From the NCBI RefSeq assembly GCF_018873765.1, contig NC_057916.1:11674001-11738000 (forward strand): 64,000 nucleotides of DNA, in the 5' to 3' direction. The notes under the pieces are model-generated. The model was not told the DNA's origin. It searched no databases and saw only the letters and a program-made list of their open reading frames with translations. A program made the translations under genes and the position numbers. Positions 1 to 13,400 of this stretch are shown here, one piece after another. The DNA is from Telopea speciosissima. Its lineage: Eukaryota; Streptophyta; Magnoliopsida; Proteales; Proteaceae. Within the stretch, counting starts at the first letter, position 1. Every line of letters starts with the position of its first letter.

Positions 1-1456
1 TTCTTCTCTTCCCTTTTTAGTGACACATCATTACCCCCACATGTGTCATCAATTGAAAAAAAAAAAAAAAAAGAAGAATAGAAAGCTAAGAGAAGAGGAT
101 GTACAATATCCTCTTCAGATAATTTTCCCTAAAATCTCAAAAAGAGAAAGAACTCTCCCTACTTCTCTGTCTAATTTATACTTTGAAAAATTTGATTCTA
201 AAGAGTCGATAGCATGAACAAGAGTTGCAATGAAAATTGCAACTCTAAACCCTAAACCTAAACCTAATCTGGTCCACGTCAAAGCCCACCTCATTTACGT
301 AGACTGCATCTACAGAATTCTTGAATTCTGTCCTGCATCATTAGGCTGCCCCCCTGGATAACCTTTCAGTCCGTACTCCTTAAATATTAGTATTTTACCT
401 TGCCAGTTAGACTCCGTCTACATCCTATAATTCTCACTAAGCAGTATCCCAACTCATTGTAGTCTGCTATACAAATATTGTACCTCAATTCTGCACTTTT
501 TAAAGCCAGTCGTTTTTAAATCCTTTTCCCAACTAACTTTAACTGCATCATGTTTTTCTTCCCTTTGCCCTTCAACCAGTTCAATTATCACCCCTTATTG
601 GTGCCCACCCACGTGAGCAAGCTTCCCTTGTGTTTCGCTCCTCTTTTAGGCCATCTTGTCACCTATTGGTGCAACTTGAAAAATTCCCTGAATTGTATAC
701 AATTCTGTTCTTTCTTTCCTAGTCTTGCTACTCGTCCTAATCACTGAACTGTGGCTCCAGTAGTTCTCATTGGTGCAATTAGAGATCCCAACATTGCTCC
801 TTTGTATGTTAGGAGCGACCTCAATAGTTACAGTTAAGTTTATTATCCCTTTTATAAGAAACAGAGACTTCAAAGCCAAGACCTCAGCCTCCTCTACCAT
901 AGCTCTTCCACCACAATGCCAGATGTGAAAATTTTCCCTGTCTGGAGTTGGTGCTGAAGAGAAATGTACATCTAGGTTCCATTTACATTTATTATTATGA
1001 TTGTCCCATTCCTAATTTGGAATCCTTAATATACCTTGAGGTTAAAATAAGGTGTGAATTCCCTAATCAAATCCCTTTTCTGTTTATTAGTTTCTTTCTA
1101 TGACATTTTGCCTGGACAAAAAGTAAATGATTTAAAGGAACGTGATGGATTCATTAGACCTTTAACGTGGTGTCGACTTTTATTTTTTATGATAATGTTT
1201 TATGAAAGTATATGTATTTTCTTGGTATTTATTTCCATAATAGTTAATGCCTAATAGTAGTTTATTATGATGAAGATTTTGGATTAAGAATTTTAAGTTG
1301 GAGCAATTATTTCTAATTTTATGTACTAAAGTAACATCATAATGCTGTCTTGGTACTTGTATATGATTTTGTGACCAGACAGTCATTATCTCAATATTTA
1401 GTTCTTCATACCTGTTGTCTCTTCGTCATCCTGAATTTTGGATTGGATTTTGGCAG
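1..1456 (+). other. PRR7 intron, 5' to the first visible exon
   Basis: No coding sequence is recognisable on either strand. The first visible receiver exon begins after the acceptor tttggcag at 1449-1456 with phase 2, so an upstream exon must exist outside the window. An A-rich run lies at about 56-72. The short open frames here have no family features. Confidence 0.6.
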
Positions 1457-4400
1457 TTACAACTGCTTCAAATGGTTTACAAGCGTGGAAAATCCTACAA
1501 GATCTGACCAATCATATTGATCTTGTGCTAACTGAGGTGGTCATGCCTTGTTTATCGGGCATTGGTCTTCTTTGCAAGATAATGAGCCATAAAACCTGCA
1601 AGAATATTCCTGTGATTAGTAAGTATTTTTCCTGCATCCCTTCATTACTAATTCTGGGCCTCTGGCATTAAAGTCTAGTTCTTGTTCTCATGGTTTCTAG
1701 CAAGGTTGATATGTTTAACTACTAAACCTAATGAGGTTTGTATGCAGTGATGTCATCTCATGATTCTATGGGTATAGTCTTTAAGTGTTTGTCAAAGGGT
1801 GCAGTTGACTTTTTAGTGAAGCCTATTCGAAAGAATGAGCTTAAAAACCTTTGGCAGCATATTTGGAGGAGATGCCATAGTGTGAGTTGCTAATTTGTTT
1901 CTATTTCTTTAACTTTAGATGGAAATTTGAATCTTTTTTTTTGTAACTTGAGATGTAAATTCATATTATGAACAAAATTCGGGAAACTAGATCTTGGGTC
2001 ATTTGTTGATATTAGTATGGACATTCTAATGGCATGCTTTGGTAATAGGCCATCAATTTATTCGTTTGTACTAATAGAATTGTTCTTATTGGCAAGGTTG
2101 ATCTCATATATGTAGTAAGAGTTTCAATCAAGGAGACTCTTTTGGATTCTATTAGATTTATTGCTTGTCTAGTCGTTATGAATTACACACAATTTACTTG
2201 ACTGGGACTGTTGCTGCTGTTTCCTGTTGCTATTCAATGTTGCATTAATTTTTCATCTTCTTCTCAGTCTAGTGGTAGTGGAAGTGAAAGTGGTGTACAG
2301 ACTCAAAAATCTGCTAAGTCAAAAAGTGTTGAAGAGTTTGACAACAATACTAGCAGCAATGATGAAGATGATAATGGGAGCATTGGTTTAAATGTTAGGG
2401 ATGGAAGTGACAATGGAAGTGGCACTCAGGTATGGATCTACTTGTATGTTCTGTCTAATCTTTTATTACATCTCTAAAAGTATGATTTGTGGTCTGTAGT
2501 TTGCCTCAAAGCTGTTCTCAAGCTTTAACTGTCTTGCGTGTTTGTATGACCTCTTTGTGCCGCCCTCAGTTTTTCACTAATTTTTCTTTTTCTTCGGAAG
2601 GAAAATAGAAAACCTGAGTGGTATATTTACTTTATCATTGGTTGTTCATCTACTGTTGCTAAAAGATTGCTCATGTTTTGGAAGGAAAAGTTTGGTGTTG
2701 TTTTAGTTTACATCTGCTGATCATTAACTTGATATAGTTTTATTTGGTGATTACAAACTCGGTCGGTCTTGAGTCTCGACTCTTGATAGCACTTCATGCA
2801 ATCTTCTCAAGCATAAGCTAATAATGTAAGGGTCTTGCCCATATTTTTTGGACAAAAAACTCCATTGGTCTCTCCCCTCCTCACCCCCCAAAAAAAAAGT
2901 TGATTTTTTTTGGAGGTATCTTGCGTTTCTTCTGGCCTGTCAAAGACTCAGAACACATTCAATGTAATGGCAGTTTAAGAAAGAATTTTTTTTTTATCTT
3001 AGACCTATTAGTTCAGAGCCTTCAGTTATTAGTATCGTATTGTGCATCTTGATGAATTAGCAAGGTACTAGGTTTTGGTTTTGAACCTGGTTTCAACCAG
3101 GTTCGAAACCGAAATGTTTTGACCAAAACCAAAATTTCAGTCGAAACATGTACGTTTTTTGTTCAAGTTTCGATGTTGGTTTCGAGGGCCAAATGACCAA
3201 ATTAGGTCCTCAAACTTCTAGGACACCCTATTTTAGGCCCTTTAAAACATAGTGGAACCCTTAGATTTGAAAAAATACACCCAAAATGGTAGTTTGACTT
3301 TGGACCCTAAGTTGGTAGTGTGTACTGTTTACATTCTCTAATATGGCCTATTCCACACAATGTTTAGAACTAGAACATATATAATTCAAGTAAAACAACT
3401 TAAATATGTATTAGGAATTAATAGACATCAAATTATAAGTCATTTCATAAATCATGCATTATACATGGTTTGTTATAAAGAGTAACATATATCAGAGTAA
3501 ACAATAGTACAATACAAGCAATGAGTCACCCCTATGCCCATCCTAGAGTCCTAGACTCGTACAAAAACGAGTCTCGGTCAGGATCAAAACCACTAGAATG
3601 TTGTTGCTGCTACTGAATCTAGTTATCCTCCTACCACAAAAGCTGGCCATGTCATAGTGTGGTGAAAGAAACACTCGAAGTCCTCCACAACAGCCTTATA
3701 AATTGTATCATCAACATACTAGAAATACCCTAACCTAGGGTATAGATCTTTGAACCATGAGGAACTCGATCGAGAGCCACTACTACTGGATGGTACATGT
3801 GAATCTGGAACCGGCATTGACATGTATGGCTGGGGGCCAAGAACGAGATGTTGTCTACAAAATCTGACCCATGTGTGTGACAGGGATCAAGAACTCAGGT
3901 TTCGACCTGGCTGAAACCGAGTTTTGGTCGAAACCTACCGAAACCAGGTCAAAACCTGGTACTTTCTCCCATACATGGGGAAACCTTGGTTGGAGGGGTT
4001 TTTGTCGAAACCAAGTCGAGATATGCCTTTCTCGGTCGAGATGAGGTATTATATAGGCCTGGTTCAAGGTGGTTCAACCATGTTTCGACCGAAACATGGT
4101 CGAAACCCTGCACTTTTAAAAATCCACCTCCAACTCGTCTTGGAAACCTGCGAAACCGAGATATCTCGATGGTTTCGACCGAGTTCTTAATCCATGGTGT
4201 GTGACTGATGTCATTGACCCTCATACTTGGAGGATAATGACGGTGAAGAGCTAAACTGTCCAAACCGACCATACCCATTATAGTCGGAACCAGTGCTCCC
4301 CGTGGCATTTGATGATGCACGCCATTGCCCCATGCATAACACTCTCATCCATACTCAAGCCTTCAAGAATGTAAATCAAGCTCGTAACATTGACGTCCAT

Positions 4401-7400
4401 GGACTCCATGTTATCATCCTTAGGTGGTGGTATGAATCAGCAACGCATGCCTCTTGAGTAGCCTGCATGTGCACCGTGGTGCTCATCTTGTGTGGCATGT
4501 TTGAACTAAGTCTTGCCTGTGAAGCGGCTACTCTGGCTCCAACTTTGGCTCGTGGCATCTCTCATGCATACATGAATGTCTATCACCCCCATCACCCCCA
4601 TCATCATCATCATCCATCATATGGGGACGTGTGCGAGTGTGGCCACTAGAATGCGGCCAGTCGATGTCACCATCATCTCCACCAGCTTGAGACTTGAAAG
4701 GTTGTGGTGCCTATGAATGAACACAGTCCTCTCGAGACGCCATAAACTCGTCCACATCAATACTCATCTGACTAGCTATCTCGGGGTTGGGCCTACCCCC
4801 AACCTAATCCATGGTAGGGTTACCTAGATCTTCACCCACTCGTATAGGGGATCCTTATCATCCGAGTTAACCTGGAAAATATTGGCAAGCTCGATCAGAT
4901 ATTTATCGCCACCATCCATGCCTTTGTGTATTTGCTGCATCCTCGGTCTTATGTTATAATGCACATACACCAATTGCTCCAACCGTGTGTGACCCAGTTG
5001 GTTTTGTGTCCTAGAGTGGACGAGTGAGAATGTACTTTAGTTGCGCTCGCATCCGGAGGCAGAACAATTTTTGGAGAGCACCTTGATTGCTATCTTTCTC
5101 AAATTAGGTGCATCTCTTCCATAGAGTACCTGCCATTCGGCTGCATTAGATTATTGATGTTTAGTGATTGTACTTAGTACATCTGTATATGAATTGAATG
5201 TAGACAAAATGATAAATAATGCTGTGTACCTACCAGGTTCCGTGGTTTCTCTGGCAGACGTTGCGGCTGCATGACCAAAACTCCCAAGAGCATCCTTGAA
5301 GATCTTTATCTATACTCATTTCAAACATGTGAAATGGTTGCATTAGTACAAAATCAAGTAATTATATTCCTTATAAATATTGGATAAATTAGTGACTACC
5401 AAATCTCACCTCATAATTGCATCTCGCTTTTATGGTTGAATTAGGCTCCAACTTTCTCATCACATTTTCCGCTACTTCTATCAGTGATTTATCCATCCCA
5501 CATTGACGCTTGTGTTGGTACTTGGAATTGAGATAGTATGCTGAGAATTATATAATGAACTTGTCAATACTTATGAATATGTAATTGGAATGTAAATTAA
5601 CTTAAGTACCTTGAACTAAACATTTAAACCTCACCAACTCTATGCAATGGATGCATCAAGTGCCTCTCTCATCGCTCCTCAACAATCTTCAGGTATGCCC
5701 TTCCACCATGAATTAGCGTTGCTCACACACATTCCTTCATTATCTTCAAGGCAACATACAGGTGTGGTAAGGTAGGCTTCTTCTCAAAGTCTACCATCCT
5801 CAATTGCTTTATCGCTGGCTCCAATATAAGAATGACCTTCAGGACATGCTAGAACTGGTCACTAGAGATGACTGCAAATGTTGCCCTACCCTGTGGCGAA
5901 CCCGACTCCCTCCAACCACACCATTCCTCTAAAGCAAACATGGACCTCAGACGACCCATCTTCATCTCAAAACTCTTCAATGCAATGGAGTTGATGGCAA
6001 ATCGAGAAATGCCAGGCCTCACCAAATTTCCACCGCACTTCTCCCTCAATATCTGTAAATCATATCCATGGTTGTAGACATATATGGTCTCTTGTCTTAA
6101 CCCGTTCGACCATATCCGCTACCATGGATCTCTTTCCCATGTCCTTAAGCATGGGGTCAGTGCAATGGGATGCATATGGTGTCCAAAAGAGGTGGTACAC
6201 TAGTACCTGCTGTTGTGCATCAATCTCTCACCTGCCTTCTTAAAGTTGCTCCTGTTTTCATCACCGGTTGGACAAGGTTTTGTACCCCTACCTCCTACTA
6301 CATCTTCAACAACTTATAAATATACTTTGTATCCTTTTTATCCTTGTATGCATCCACAGACTTCAAAAAGATAGTCTTACTTACCATCACAATAGACCAG
6401 GAAGTTGATGGATTGTCTAGTGGATCCAGTCCAACCATCACACATCACAATCACTCCATAGTTCTCCCATGTTCCCTTCAATGTATCAATGTATTCTTTC
6501 AGCTACTTTTGATGGGACAAATAGACATTCATCAATTCATATGGAGTGGACCCCTTCACTCCTAGGTTAGCCTTCCCTACAATGTCAAGAATAGCCTGAT
6601 AGTATGGTCCCTGAGCAACATTAGTTGGGATGCTATTAAAGTAGAAGAACTTTGAAATGGAATCACCAAGTTTCCCTTTCCAATCACCCAGACTTGCTTA
6701 AGCCATCTCTGTCTGGTATCCCTAGTCCTATACAGTAGAGGATCCTACTGATGCACCTCAATGTAATGATAATCATCAACTGGTACTGGTGTTTGGGGGG
6801 AGGGGGGTTCCCTCACACACAGTGATCTCTTGAAAGGCAACTCCCCCTGCCTTTACTTCTTCCTCCTCTCCCTTGTGGGCCCTACCTTTGGTGCAAGTAC
6901 TCTAGAGCCAGAGTAACCAGCTCCTTTCCCCATGTCCTCTCCTAACCCTCCCCGCTTGATGGGTGACTCGGCTTGCTGCTTGAGCTTGCTGGAATTGGCT
7001 CTTCTTTGCCTCTGTCTCAAAATCAGCAGGCATGTAATCACTATCAGAGTCAGCCCCTGCTGCTAGTGGGTGTCTCTCTAGCCTTGCCTCCTCAAACTCC
7101 TCTCTTGTCCTTTGCATTTCAGCCTTCTTTTGTCTTCCTCCCTTCAAGAGCTTAGCCGTGGCCTTCTGTACCTCATAAGGAACCTTGCCACATTTGGCCA
7201 CATCCCTGTAGCCACCAGCCAGATGCCACTTCTGTGTAGTGGCTCCCTGAATTTATTATAATGCCCAATAGTTACATTGTGACTTTTTCTTATCATTTCC
7301 TATAGGCATTCCATGCTTTCATGCTACATCTCTCCACTTCCACCCTCAGCTATTGCGCAATCTTTTTATTTTTTATAACCCGAACTTATCTGGGACTCGG

Positions 7401-10400
7401 GTCAGCCCCTAGAATTTTATTAAAATCCTCAAAAGAATAAGTGAATACAAGGGGGGGGGGACATACCGCCTTACCCCAACCCAAAGAGCAAAAGCACTCT
7501 TGACCTCTCAAAAGTTAAGCCAGAAAACCCAAAAAGAAACTATTTCCTGAGAACAGGCAGACCCGCCTTATCCTCCCGTAGAATTGCCTGAAAATCGCCC
7601 ACAGGCATGTAGCCCTACTGAAACGTGGCAGAGTCTCCTGTATCACATGCCAGGTTGGCAAGCCAGTCAGCCGCTCTATTACTCTCCCGGAATGCAACTG
7701 TCACAGACTCACAGTAGCCCGCATAGCAGAAACCAAGGCCAAGATCTCACGGAATCAGTACCAACCTTGCCATAAGTTACACTTCCTCTGGCTAACCATT
7801 CTGACTGTGGAAGCAGAATCTGAGTTAACCACTACATCAAGGAGACTCAAATCTTGACACAAGAGCAAGCCATCCGTCAATGCTCGAAGCTCGGCAACCG
7901 AGTTAGTGCAAACACCATAAAAATTAGCAAAGGCTGCCAGAACCTCACCATTCGGGTTCCTATTGACCCCCCCACCCCCTCCAGAATCTGGATTTCTCCT
8001 ACTCGCACCGTCCACATTCAGTTTTACAGAGACAAAGGGTGGGCACCAGTAAATAGGCAGAGGGTGTTTCAAAGAGGGCAATGGAGGAATAATGCCAAAG
8101 CACTGCAATATTAGCCCGTCCCTCAAGGATCCTGAGTGACCCACCTTAGGGGGTAAATGGATTTCCCTCGCCCAGGCTTTTATTTTTTCCACTATTGCCC
8201 CTGCAGTGCGCCTACTCTCCCCATGCCTTCTATTGTTCCTCTCCTTCCAAAGCTCCCAAACAATCAAAGATGGCAGGATTCCTGAGATGTAAGCACTCAG
8301 GCTGTTACAGCTTGCCGAACTCTACCACAGAGAGACTCGACTTCTGACATCCTGGTAGGGAACATAAGAGATGTCAAAAAAATGCATTCATTATTAGCTA
8401 TACTACATCATTTAAGACTCTTAAAACAATCATATAGATATCCTATTTTCCCCTCTCATATCTTTTCTTAATTAAAAACAAATTTTATAATTTTTTTAGA
8501 AATAATAATATCATGATTTACCAAAATAATAATGGAATGAGACATATCATCATTTTCAGTTGTAAGTACAACAACAATAATTTCATCAATTTTAAAGAAA
8601 TAAAAAAAGGCCTACCCAGTGCATGAGGCTCCTGCCATTGCGGGGTCTGGAGAGGGTCATAATGTACACAACTTACCCCTATTATCTCAGAGAGGCTGTT
8701 TCCAGACTCGAACCCGTGATCACTTGGTCATAATGGAGCAACCTTTACCGGTGCACCAAGGCCCGCCCTCAAAGAAATATCAAACCAAAACAGAAAAATA
8801 TTTCCCTATTTTTTTTTTCAAATTTTTGTAATTTTTCAAAATAATTTTAAAATCAAGAAATTAAAATAATTAACCTTTGGACAGAAAGGACCCCTTGACT
8901 CCTTGAGGCCGTAGATCGGACAACAGTGTCCAACATATGTAAAATTGACCTCTAAACACAGAGTATTATCCCTATTTTTTCACAATCAAAATTTTCCAAA
9001 AAATAAAAAAATATTTTAAAAATAGAAAATGAATTCCGGTGCCGTGAAGTCATAGATCGGGATACAATGTATAAGATATAAAAATTTGAATGCCAACCAC
9101 CAACTATTCACATCTTTTCTTTTTTGCAAAAATTAGTTTTTGGGAGAAGTGATATACCTCCAAGTTTGAATCTTGCACAAATCTTCCAATAACGCAACAA
9201 ATCGTCGCTTCCACTGCATTCCTCTACTGCCCAAGCACTGGTTTCAACCTTGTACGATAGTGATTTGGCCAAAAAAGCAAGAAAACAGTATTTTCCAAGG
9301 GCCTGTGGTGAAACCAGGCCAAAGTGTCACGAAATGGGTCGAAATTATGACCCATTTTGTGCGAAACATGGTATTTAAAGTATGTGCCATGAACAATTTC
9401 AACTGGAATTTCAGCGAAGATAAAAGACTGAAATTTCGGTCGAAACATTGAAATCCTAAGGTACATAGTTGTCATGGCTTCTATGTGACCCAAGGCGTTG
9501 GCGGGGGCCTGGAAGCAAGACAAAACCAACAAGGAGTCCGGACTAAGTACCGCTAACCCGAATGAATTGATGACCGCTATCGACGATGGCTATTCTCACT
9601 AACCGGATACGCTACGAAACTGTTGACTTCAATGCCTTAGTGCTTTGCTTCTTCTTCTGTGTGTTATCCTTTGCTTTGCTCGTCTTTCCATCCTTTCATT
9701 CCTTCCCCACCCCTCTCAACTAATTACGCCTTTGTAACATCATCACCAACAACACTCCAAGCCTGCTTGTAGAAGTGAGCTGTATACCCATCCAGGCCAG
9801 GAGCCTTGTTGCCCTTCAAAGAGAACATAGCTTGTCTCACCTCTTCAGGGGTCACCTCTTGGATCAGATCAAGAGCTTGCTGATCATCTAACTTCCTTTC
9901 AAAGTTAATAAAATTTGCCACATCTGCACTCAAAGGAGGTAAATCTTAAGAACCCACAGGCGTCCAAGGCGCCTGGATGCCTAGGCGTCGCCTAGAACTA
10001 TGCTAAGGTATCACAAGCTGTTTCGTTTCCACAGTCTGCGAAACTGACACATTATTTCATGAAATTTGGTGAAATTTCGCGAAACTGTGTACCATGTGAA
10101 TTACACTGTTGCTGCCTGAATAGTTCATCTGATCTACAAGCCTTTAGAGTGATGAAAGAGGTGAATCTACAGTGTTACATTTTTCAATTCTCAGGCTTTG
10201 CAGTGATTAGCAATTCTATGGTTCATCAGTGATGCCAAACTTGAGAGAATCTGCTAAAAAAAGAAAGAAAACCATCCGACCTCTTGCTTAGAGGTGCTCA
10301 GATCTAGTCACAGGGTGAGGGGCATTATTTTAGGGGATAATACAATTCTTTCCAGATGCATTTCACCTGTCAGAGGTGCTCTGTTTTTTTATGGAAGAGG

Positions 10401-13400
10401 CAACTAATCTTAAATGCCTAATGTTATCTATAATATTGGCCTCATTATGATCCCTTTCCTAAAATATCCTAACCTCTATAAGAAAGAGAGAGAGAGAATA
10501 TCCGGCTTCACATTAAAAGTGCCTACTTGCAAAACTTAACAGTTTTAGTCATGAACTTGTTTGCACTCGACTTCTAAGGTTATATCTCTTTCTTCATCTC
10601 CAGCACTTCCATGTTATAATCGGTGAATTGTTTCAGTATCTTTATTGATGGATGATATGAGCCTGAAGCCTCCGAGTTATTTTTATCACTGTATCAAGCT
10701 GGTTTGTCAACCAAGTGACCAACTTGGATTTTATGTTACCATTAACTTTTCTATTTCTTAGCGCCCCCTAACCTTTTATCACTCGGTTAACGCCACCTTT
10801 TATGCACCACTCAGGGACAGAGAAGCTTATTCATGTTGGGTGTTTGGTCCAGGAGGCCTAGAAGTTGAACCCAAGCCATCCATTAAGGAATTTCAGGTGT
10901 GCCTGTGATGCATTAGCAATCTATTGGTTTAATAAAACCAATCCAATTTGGAAACCTAGGCCCAAGATTATTAAGTCAAAGTAATGTAGCCTAGGTGAAA
11001 TAAATCTCACTTAGGACCAGGTTCTGTTTTAGGGTTGGCCGAATGGGCAGTTTAGGGTAACTAGGGCAAAATTAGGGTTAGGAATGGGAGATTGAGTTAG
11101 GGTTTTATTGGGTAATGGTCTGCTGAATTTTAGGAGTCTATTAGAATAGGTTTTAATGAGGTTTGAATAAGAAATAGAAATTCAGAAATATTAGGGTTAG
11201 GGTTTTGGGTTTCCAGATTTAGGATCTAAGCTGAAACTAGGGTTAGGAACAGATTTAGGGGCTGGGCTTTAGGTCGAGTTTTCCTAGCAGAGAGGGGGTG
11301 GTTCGGCTGGACTTTGGTGGGGTTTTGATGGCTGGTTAGGCCTAGGCAGATCTTAGGGTTTCTGGGTTTTTATGTTGAGGGAGGGAATTAGGGTTTGTAG
11401 TGGATAGGTGAGGCTGCAACCGAGATCGAGTGGGAGGGTTACTGTGATGGACCTGTGGTTAGGTTTTGAGTGTAATCTGATGAGGGAATAGGGCTGTGAT
11501 GAATGTAGATGAAGCTAGGGTTTGGGGAAGTCGATTAGGTTAGATGGAAGTAAGAAGAAGAGATGATAAAGTTGCAGGAAATTGTAACTCTTACTGGAAT
11601 TGCAGAATTTCAGCAGCAGCAACCTTGAAGAACTTGAAGGAAGAAGATGACGAACCTCCCGATCTGCAAGATGCAAGGAGTCGCCGGATTACTCCAGCCC
11701 TAGCCCTTGATATTACTCACAAGGGGCCTTGATATGACACACAAGACAGAGAAGCAGCAGCAGTCATGGCGGCAGCAGCAAGAAGAAACAAAATTTCAAA
11801 CATAATAGGTGGGGGAGCCTCCCACGATTCTACTATTTATAATAATAAAGGGGGGCCTAAAGGCCTTACAAATAATCAATCTAAAGCAATCCTAATCAGA
11901 TTAGGAGTTGGGATTCCTAATCTGAATCCTAATTATAAAACATAGAATAGACTTATACTCTAAATAGGAGTATAAGTGTAAACAACTAAAACAAATAAAA
12001 TAAAATACTAATCCCTCTAAAATCGTGGAGGGGAACTAAGAAGATAAACCATGAAAAAGACTGTTTTAACCTTAGGCTAAAAGAACAAACAAATAAAAAG
12101 GCTCCAACGAAAAAATCAAAGAACAGCCAAATTAATCATGGTTTCGGCTTCTGCATCACAAAGTGGTTCAGCTTCAAATCCAACCCCTTATCTTCTGGGT
12201 CCTTTCAAAAAAGTCACGTGGGAGGGAGTGGCTCTCCACTGTTTATTTCTCTTAAGTAAGTGGATCCAATCAAAAAGTCTGCCATGGGTTACTGTCTAAG
12301 TCAGTGAAGAGTGTCATTTAGGTATGATACGTGAGTTCCCTACATTTTGGAGGGGTTTAGTTGGGCTCTAGTCGAGTAGTTGTCAAGTCACTTTAGACAT
12401 GACTAAAAACAATTAGGCCAGCTAACTCTCTCTCTCTCTCTCTCTCTCTCTCCCTTCACTATCTTATATAAACTCTTAGCAATCTGTTTTCATTTGTTTG
12501 TATCACTTTGTGTCGTGTCTAGAATCTAGATCTGAAACTTTTTGCAGGTTCTGTTTGTTCAAGAACTAGAGTCAGGTTAGATTTTATCATCTTTTCTCTA
12601 AAACCTTCTGCAATTCGCTTGTCTTTATCTGTTAAACTCTTCCTTTGATTCTGTCAACCTGACACAATTCTGGACAATCTGATTTAGCTGTTGAATCTCT
12701 CTATTGAGTTCTCCGTAATTTCTGGAGATGAATTCTGGGTTCATAAATTTATCTTCAAGTCTGATTCAGATTCATTCCTTTATTTAGCTCATCACCCGCA
12801 AGCTACAAACTGGATCTCCTGATGGCCTGCTGTCTCAGCTTGATTGTGATTGCTCATATTGGCCAAATCTGGAATATTGAACGAGGGATTGTAAAATCCA
12901 TAAATCTTGTATGAGTTGGGGAGCTCCTTTAGTTTCAGTTGTAATCGGAATCATATAAAGTTGTTGCAACCATTTATAGTAGTAAGAAAATGTCTTGTAG
13001 TGAAATTCTATATCTATGGTTGTGATGTTTGGAACTTTGTGCTAGTGGTACTATTTAAGAAATTTCCAAACAATATCTGTGTTCATTGAACAATGTGAGT
13101 GATGCAGTTGCTCTACTTTGGTTGGACAATCATGAACCACTTTGGAAGCCCAAACCAAGGAGTGGTCCTAAACCAGTTTTCTGGTCTGGCAAGGGTTGGT
13201 AGGCTACAACATAGGAGATTTATTTACATGTAATCATTATTTTATTCTCTTTATTTTTGAAGGTTGGGTAGATTAAGTAGGGGGATAGTTTCCATATTTT
13301 AATATCCTTGTTTTAGAGTAGTTTCTATTTCTTGTTGGAGTTTTACTTATTTATTGGCATGTAGCACAATGGATTTTTAGAATGAATTGAATAGAAGTTT

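Noticed and set aside
4467-4649. His-rich + strand frame
   Set aside because: Antisense of the acidic Asp/Gly tail of the decayed hAT transposase.
8690-8770. tRNA gene candidate (box A/B-like sequence on minus strand)
   Set aside because: It is the tRNA-derived head of an Au-like SINE; no complete cloverleaf follows.
11040-11500. Many AGGGTT/TTAGGG-like words suggesting an interstitial telomere
   Set aside because: Words are scattered, not in a regular heptamer array; common in plant G-rich introns.
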